The notes under the pieces are model-generated. The model was not told the DNA's origin. It saw only the letters and a list, made by a program, of their open reading frames with translations, and made no database searches. Below are positions 57,060 through 64,000 of a stretch of 64,000 bases of DNA, piece after piece. The stretch is taken from contig NW_006921543.1 in the NCBI RefSeq assembly GCF_000340215.1, forward strand, positions 1,364,001 to 1,428,000, given 5' to 3'. Position 1 is the stretch's first letter. The number at the start of each line of letters is the position of its first letter. Position numbers and translations under genes: made by a program. This stretch comes from Pseudocercospora fijiensis CIRAD86 (Eukaryota > Ascomycota > Dothideomycetes > Mycosphaerellales > Mycosphaerellaceae).

Positions 57060-60000
57060 ATGCTAGCTATTATACGTACCTGTCTTATATAGGATACGTA
57101 TAGAACTAACTATAAGACTAAGGTTATACTAGATCTAGGAAATTCAGTTAGTGCCCTTATTAACTATCGCCTAGCTAAGTAATTAGACCTTCGATAACTA
57201 AATAGGGCTAACCTGCTAACCCTTGCTTAGTTTAATAACGCTCGGCACTTAACCTATAGAGCCTACTATATTCCTATAGTTCTAAAAGACGACCTCGGCA
57301 ATAAGCGCCTATTAGATTTTACTGCCTATATAGTAGATATAGACAACCTCCTATCCGATATTGTCCTTAGAAACCCTATTCTTAAGTACTACGCCGTAGC
57401 TATAGACCTAGGCAGCTAATAGTAGCGATTTAGAATCGCTAGGAAGGAGGACATTAAATACATTAACGCTAGCGAGTGCCCTAACGATACTAGGGTCCTG
57501 TTTATTAGCAACCTAATACCCGCCTTAGCTAATCCGACTACTAACCTACTCGGTAGTAATAACGATAAACCTGCGCCCTCTAATAGTATAGACCCTAAAC
57601 AGCTCGGGCGTATACTAGAGCCTATTCGAGAGACCTATATTAATATATTTAAACACTACCTAGCATCGATATTGCCTATATTCAAAGAGACGGATTATAA
57701 GATTAATATTATAGAGGGCAAGGAGGTTCCTTTTAGTCCCCTCTATAACCTTAGTAAACGAGAGCTTGCTATATTGCGTAAGTATCTAGAGGAAAATCTA
57801 GCTAATAGCCGGATACGGTATAGTAATAGCCCTGCTAGCGCCTCTATTCTATTTGTACTAAAGAAGGATAGTAGCCTACGCCTATATATTAATTACCGTA
57901 GACTTAATGCTATTACTATTAAAGACCGCTGTCTACTTCCGCTTATTAATAAGACCCTCGATCGCCTTTCTAGTGCCTACTACTACACTATATTAGACAT
58001 TAAGGACGCCTATTACCGCATCTGTATTTGTAAGGGCGATAAATAGAAGATAGCCTTTCGCACTCGTTATAGCTATTTCGAATACTTAGTTATGCTATTC
58101 GGCTTAGCTAATGCCCCGGCTACATTCTAGTCCTATATTAATTGGGCCCTATTAGGCCTATTAGACTACCTCTATATAGTCTACCTAGATAACATCCTAG
58201 TTTATACCTATTTACCTAATATTGCGGAGCACTAGGCTATAGTCCGTAAGGTGCTCGACCGCCTATAGGCCTATAGCTTATATTATAAGCCCTCTAAATG
58301 CACCTTTACTGCTAAGGAGGTAGCCTTCCTCGGCTTCCTTATATTAACTAATAGTATTTAAGGCTAACCCTAATCGGATTAACACAATTACCGAATAGCC
58401 TGTTCCTATATCTATTAAAGAGCTTTAATTATTCCTCGGTTTTGCTAACTTCTACTGCCGCTTTATTTAGGGCTATTCGAGGTATATAATGCTATTAACT
58501 AAGCTTACTAAAACTAAGGCTAATCTATCTAGAGAGTTTAAATAGGCTAATAGAGCACAAGCCGCTTTTAACGGATTAAAGAAGCGCTTTACTAAAGTCC
58601 CCTTATTATACTATTTTATACTAAGCAAATAGATTCGTATTAAGACTAACGCTTTATAGTTCGCTATCTCGGCTATTATGTCTTAGAAGTCGGATAAGGA
58701 CTATTATTAGTACCCGATTGCCTTCTTCTTAAGGAAGATAATTAATACTAAGCGCCGCTACGAGACCTACGAGTAAGAGCTCTTAGCTATTATAGAGGCC
58801 TTTAAGTACTAGCGCTATTATCTCGATAGTGCTTAACACCCTATCTAGGTCTATATAGACTATAACAACCTACGTAGGATTACTAAGGTTATACGGGTTA
58901 TAGGTCGATAGGCTAGATAGGCCGTCTATCTCGCCGGGTTCGATTTTAATATATTATATCGGCTAGGCGTAAGTAACCCTGCTAATAGCCTATCGAGGCG
59001 ACCTAATTACAATAGCGAGACCTAATATATTAATTATTTGTTTCTAACCCTATAGTATAAGATTGCTATAAACCTTGCTATAAGGCAAGCGTAGGATAAG
59101 TAGACTTCTAGACCCCGCGGCGGTAACAAATACTATAGCGGAGTTGTCGTTCTTCTAGTATACGTTAAAAAGGACGTAGATTGCTCGAGCTATAACGACT
59201 CGATTAAAGATATTACTATCTATAGCGACAGCACTATAGAAGAGGTTATAGTTAATCCGGCTACTAGTGCTATTAGATATATATAATACGTACCTCGTTC
59301 GATAGTACAGGTGCTATTAAATAACCTTACAAATAGGGACAGTTAATCGTTTATAGATAAGCTGTTACGTACTTAGCAGAGAGACGCCTTTGCTATCGGG
59401 CGTATTAATAGGCTTGTAAGTAGACGGGCGACTCGATCTAGTAAGAGTAATAATAATTAGTCGATCGACGACAAGGGTTACTTAAAGTTTAAGGGCAGAT
59501 ACTATATCCCCGCTAAACAATCGATTAGATAAGAGCTTTTAAAGAGGCACTATAATAGTAAGCTCGCTAGTTACTATAGTATAGAGAGGTCGCACGAGCT
59601 ACTATCGTATACATACTACTAGCCGAATAGTAAACAGTATATAAAAGAATACATACAGACCTACGTAGTATACTAGCGTATTAAAGCACTAAAGCACTTA
59701 CTATTCGGCGAGTTGTCTTTACTCCCTGTTCTAAAGAAGCTATTTGTAGAGCTTATAATAGATTTTATTATAGGTCTTCTCTCTACTAAGCAAAAAGGAA
59801 GTAAAAACGTCTTTAACGCTATACTAGTCGTTATAGATCGATTTACTAAGGGTGCTCGCTATATCCCTACTCGGAAGGATTAGACGGCTATTAACTTAGC
59901 CAAGTTACTATAGAATAATATCTTCTATAGCTATTAAGGGACCCCTAAGGGGATAGTCTCTAACCGAGGGTCGACATTTATATCTTACTATTAGAGTAAG

Positions 60001-60915
60001 ATATACCTATAGCTAAGACTTAAGCATCGGCTGTCTATAGCTTTCTATCTACAAATAGATAGCTAGACTAAGAGGCAGAATGCTACGCTATAGTAGTACC
60101 TACGCAGCTATATTAATAAGAACCCTAACGACTAGGTTAACCTCCTATAACTAGCCGAATTCGTATATAATAATAGTATTTACTTATCGACTAAGGTTTT
60201 ACTATATATAGCTATAATAGGCTAGAACCCTACTTTACTATAAGAGCTATTTACCTCGCTCGAGGCCGAGCGCAAAGAAAGGGAAGCGCGTTAAGCCCCT
60301 AAAATACCGGCACGAACCCCTAAGATACTAGCGGCTATTAAGAAGGTTTAAAAGATGCGAGATATTTACGCTAAGATAGCTAACAAACTAGCAAAGGCCT
60401 AGACCTATTAGAAGGCCTATTATAACAAACACTATACGCTAATAACCTTTAAGTAAGGCGATATAGTTATACTTAGTACGAAGAACCTCTATATCCGCAA
60501 ACACCTATCCCCTAATAGCAAAACAAGGCCTAAGCTCGCACTAAGATATATTAGCCTATTCCGCATCCGAGAGCCGAAGGGCAATAGCTAGGCCTACTAG
60601 TTATAGCTTCTACCTTATTATACTATCTATAATACCTTTTATATCTCCCTCCTTAAACTATACTACTAGCGCGAAGGCGATAAAGCGCCTACTAAGTTAG
60701 AAGAAGTCTTAGCTAATAGTAAAGAGCTATAGTCTATAGAAAGTATTCTAAAGCATCGAACTAGGCAAGTTAGGAAGGAATACCTCCTAAGATAGCAAGG
60801 CTATTTACCTAAATAGGACTCGTAGGAGGCTAAGGACTCGTTTAAGGATATAACCGAGTTGTTAGATAAGTATTAGACTAGTATAAAGGACAAGAAGAAG
60901 GCTAAGCGCCTATAA
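57060..60915 (+). pseudogene. Pol of Gypsy copy 2 (PR-RT-RH-IN-chromodomain)
   Basis: The same domains as copy 1. The longest open part (57672-58046, 124 codons) covers the RT N-terminal region, including LYINYRRLNAITIKDR and LDIKDAYYRI. The catalytic box reads VYLDNILVY (about 58177-58203): the second catalytic Asp is Asn, so this RT would be dead even without the stops. Integrase has VELIIDFIIGLLSTKQKGSK (59745-59804). The chromodomain remnant is at about 60740-60850. Confidence 0.82.
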
Positions 60916-61889
60916 TGTCGCCTAGGAATAATACTACCCCTAGGGTACTATTAGCTAACTAATTAGAGGCTAGTAAACTAGGACAATAAGACTATACTAG
61001 CGCGCTATAACGCGTTAACTAATCGCCTACTCTCTTAAGGATTCTACCTCTTTACTAACGCGCCCTATAAGGCCCTTCTTCTAGTATTTAGGTCCCCCTT
61101 CTATTCCTTTATTCTATCGAGGCCCTAAGGCCTAGGGGGTCGGCGGGGATAGCGCGCGCGTAGATAACGATAATAATAGCGATAGTGTCGCGCTATAAGC
61201 TAGTAGTATACCGACAGCCGATATAGCTATATTAGTAATAGTATTACGGAGTGTATTACTAGTTAAAGTATTGCTAGTCGAAGAAGGAAATTAGAAGTAA
61301 GGTAAAGTTAGCGCTAAGACAACTAGCGCCGCTATTATTAATATTACCTACTCGCTACTATTACTAACCTTACTTGCTATTACTACTATACCTATAAAAA
61401 CAATCTTACCTATACTACGCTAGCTAAGTTAAAAGGTTAAGCGACTAATAGACTAACTAATAGACCGACTAAGGGCAAAAACTATAGAGCTAAGTTAGCC
61501 GGGGTCGATCTTGCGGATAATAGGTTACTCCTCGATCTTTCCGACCCTTTAAGCGAGACGAACCTTAACTATTACACTTATAATAGCCTTTACTTATAGA
61601 AACTAGACGAACTGTGTTTTTTTGAAAAAATAAGATAAGATTAATAATTAAAGGCTGCTAAACCTAACTAATTAGAGCTAGCGAAACTACGATTGTAAAT
61701 AATAGCCCTCGTAATAATAAGAACAATCCCTCGGAGCGGACATTTCTAGGTCTTTTAGAGTAGACGTAAAGAACTCGGACAACCTTACTTAGAACGGGGG
61801 CAGTGCTATAATACCCCGTATACCTACCTATTATAGTAGGGAAGGTACGCTCGTATTTAATTAGTACTACACTTCATTTATATAGCTAT

Positions 61890-61989
61890 NNNNNNNNNNN
61901 NNNNNNNNNNNNNNNNNNNNNNNNNNNNNNNNNNNNNNNNNNNNNNNNNNNNNNNNNNNNNNNNNNNNNNNNNNNNNNNNNNNNNNNNN
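61890..61989. other. assembly gap of 100 N
   Basis: Exactly 100 Ns within the 3' internal region of Gypsy copy 2, likely a repeat-induced assembly break. Sequence on its right resembles 62332-62416. Confidence 0.99.
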
Positions 61990-62099
61990 ATTTAGCTTAA
62001 GAGCGAGTTAGTTATTAGACCTGCTAAGTTAGTAGTAATAGAGGTTGAGATTAGAATATAGACCGGCTACGAGGGCGCGGCCTTTAGAAGGGAAGCGTA

Positions 62100-62298
62100 T
62101 ATTAGGACTAAAGAGGTTATACGTAATTGGTATATAACTAGGCTCGAGTAAAGCTAGGGTCTTAATGCCTTAGGCAGGGCTTAGCGCTTAGTAATAGGCT
62201 AACTCTCCTACCTTCCTCCCTCTCCTCCTAGATCCTTATCGAATACTACTTGTACCTACTACTACCCTATCTACCTGCTAATATAACCCTTCTTATAT
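62100..62298 (+). repeat. Gypsy LTR, copy C
   Basis: Starts TATTAGGACTAAAGAGG and ends TTCTTATAT; preceded by about 80 bp (62018-62099) that recurs before copy D. Confidence 0.82.
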
Positions 62299-62416
62299 TA
62301 AGTGTTTAATTTAGCGCGGCTAAGCAGCTTATTAGATTTGCTAAGTTAGTAGTAATAGAGGTCGAGATTAGAATATAGAAAGGCTACGAGGGCGCGGCCT
62401 TTAGAAGGGAAGCGTA

Positions 62417-62616
62417 TATTAGGGCTAAAGAGGCTACACGTAATTAGCATATAACTAGGCCGAGTAAAGCTAGGGCCTCGATGCCTTAGGCAGGGCTTAG
62501 CGCTTAGTATTAGGCTAACTCTCCTACCTTCCTCCCTCTCCTCCTAGATCCTTATCGAATACTACTTATACCTACTACTACCCTATCTACCTGCTAATAT
62601 GACCCCTTCTTATATA
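62417..62616 (+). repeat. Gypsy LTR, copy D
   Basis: Starts TATTAGGGCTAAAGAGGCTA, ends CCTTCTTATATA. Preceded by the same internal tail as copy C (62332-62416). Confidence 0.82.
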
Positions 62617-62767
62617 GCCCTAGCGGCTTAAAAAGAAAGAATTCGATAGTCGGTAGAGTTAAGTAGCTAGAAGGACAATTTGCGAGTAGTATAGTAGATA
62701 GTATCGGGTATAATAATTTAGTAGATTATATCGATAGAAATAGCTAATCGCTATAGAGTATAGAAGC

Positions 62768-62930
62768 TAGAGGTATTAGAGGTATTAGAGGTATTAGAGG
62801 TATTAGAGGTATTAGAGGTATTAGAGGTATTAGAGGTATTAGAGGTATTAGAGGCATTAGAGGTATTAGAGGTATTAGAGGTATTAGAGGTATTAAAGGT
62901 ATTAGAGGTATTAGAAGAAGCTAGTATCCC
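62768..62930 (+). repeat. 9-bp minisatellite (GAGGTATTA)n
   Basis: About 18 copies of GAGGTATTA in tandem, with single variants (GAGGCATTA, AAGGTATTA). One variant keeps CpA. Confidence 0.95.
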
Positions 62931-64000
62931 GCCTTTAGTACTTTAACTCTAATCTAGTAGGAATCGCCGGATATACGGTCTAATTCGTACCTAGGCTAAG
63001 TTATTATCTAAGCTTTCTAAAGATTAGGCTTATTATCTAGTTAAGTTAATAACCTTAGCCTATAGACGAGTTGTATAACTAAGGGTATTAGACTTCTACG
63101 GTTGCTTATAATATCGGAAAGTAGGCGTAGCCGCGCTCTATCTTCCTTACCCTATACGAGGGCTTAGATTAGAGCTAGATAGCGCTAGTCTAGTAGACGC
63201 CATACCTCCAGAAGGTTAGTATATCGTTAATCGCGAATAGGCGGCGTACTATAAGTATATACAGCGCTAGAATAACCTCTTCTACGGCTATACTACGCGT
63301 ACTACCTATTAGTATAAGTATATAGTATTATAAAGAAACGAGAACGAGAGAGAAGCTAACTATTTAACAGAAAATTCTTTACACACACACACTACCGAAA
63401 GTACCTATCTATCGCTAACTACTTCTCCGCTCCTCTTCTATAATTATACTCTCGAATACTATTAATCTAGTATAGACCTACTCTACTTCTAAAGCGATCC
63501 TTCTTCCTTTCTTTAACATTACCAAAAGTTTACAAAATAATACACTATTAAATCTACTAAAAGATAGTATCTATATATCCTAGATAGTACCTATATATAA
63601 CTTTTAAGCCCTCTAGTCGGAGGTTTTAGTAGCTAAGCCTTCCTATAGGTACTATTCCTAGCCGCGGCGCTAGTATCTCGATCTAGTCTAGAATACTATA
63701 GTTAGCTATACCGGAAGTGCTAATATTATATACCTTCTAGGGCTCCGGACGCTAACTTTTACTCTACTATACGTTACCGCTATACTTGTCTTCCGGTACT
63801 AGTACCTATTTAATAAAAGGCAAGGGTATAGCGAGCGCCGAAGATACACAGAAGAATAATAGCAAAAGGTTAGCGCCTCTTAGTACGAGAACGCCGTAAT
63901 CTTTCTTTTATTAGCGACTAATCTACTTTACGAGGTCTACGGTAAAGACAAATACGTACTTGTACTTTAAGATCGATCGAGATAGGATAGTAGCCGGAGT
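62931..64000. other. RIP-mutated sequence to the window end, no recognised gene
   Basis: CpA/TpG-poor. A plus-strand frame around 62950-63310 can be read past TAG stops but matches nothing I know. A small (CA)n run at 63381-63390 stands out because CpA is otherwise rare here. Confidence 0.45.

Larger units (their letters stand above)
55220..62298 (+). mobile_element. Gypsy chromovirus copy 2, RIP-inactivated
   Basis: About 7.1 kb including a 100-N gap, running from the middle LTR to LTR copy C. The gene order is that of copy 1. The copies differ mainly by C/T and A/G changes, as expected if both were mutated independently by RIP. Confidence 0.8.

Overview
The window looks like a scaffold from a filamentous ascomycete, most likely a Dothideomycete. 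Genes have short GT-AG introns (mostly 36-71 nt), signal peptides and families typical of Pezizomycotina. The repeat blocks show the signature of repeat-induced point mutation (RIP): CpA and TpG are almost absent, TpA is in large excess, CpG is kept, and nearly every in-frame stop is TAG, as expected from CAG and TGG codons. Two 100-N scaffold gaps are present (9152-9251 and 61890-61989).

Layout. (1) 1-12.56 kb is a normal gene island: a large conserved protein of unknown function, a mitochondrial oxidoreductase-like (UPF0651) protein, a membrane acyltransferase-3 gene with a broken frame, a secreted berberine-bridge-type FAD oxidase interrupted by a gap, and a secreted LVIVD/choice-of-anchor-B-type protein. 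(2) 12.56-24.43 kb is a RIP block with two convergent degenerate genes, a DUF6589-like protein (+) and a RecQ-type SF2 helicase (-), separated by about 3.5 kb of minisatellites; this may be an uncharacterised large DNA element. (3) 24.5-29.2 kb is a second normal island: a small hypothetical gene, a triose-phosphate/nucleotide-sugar-type transporter with a 6-nt microexon, and a HAD-family dehalogenase-like hydrolase. (4) 29.24-39.97 kb is a run of RIP-inactivated DNA transposons: a hAT element with an 8-bp target duplication, and two different MULEs. (5) 39.97-42.83 kb holds a secreted glutaminase-A-type gene. (6) 42.85-45.15 kb is a degenerate, copia-like remnant. (7) 45.2-46.48 kb is a 1.3-kb normal island with a small secreted precursor made of four near-identical repeats, each preceded by a Lys-Arg kexin site. 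(8) 46.5-64 kb is RIP-mutated, mainly two Gypsy chromovirus copies sharing a middle LTR, with two more LTRs downstream.

The genes do not form an obvious pathway. Several encode secreted or membrane proteins and sit directly against repeat blocks, the compartmentalised architecture seen in plant-associated fungi. The observations I rate highest are the kexin-processed repeat precursor, the DUF6589/RecQ composite, the hAT element whose target duplication carries a RIP-type change, and a recurrent switch of strand composition inside genes (C-rich 5' half, G-rich 3' half).
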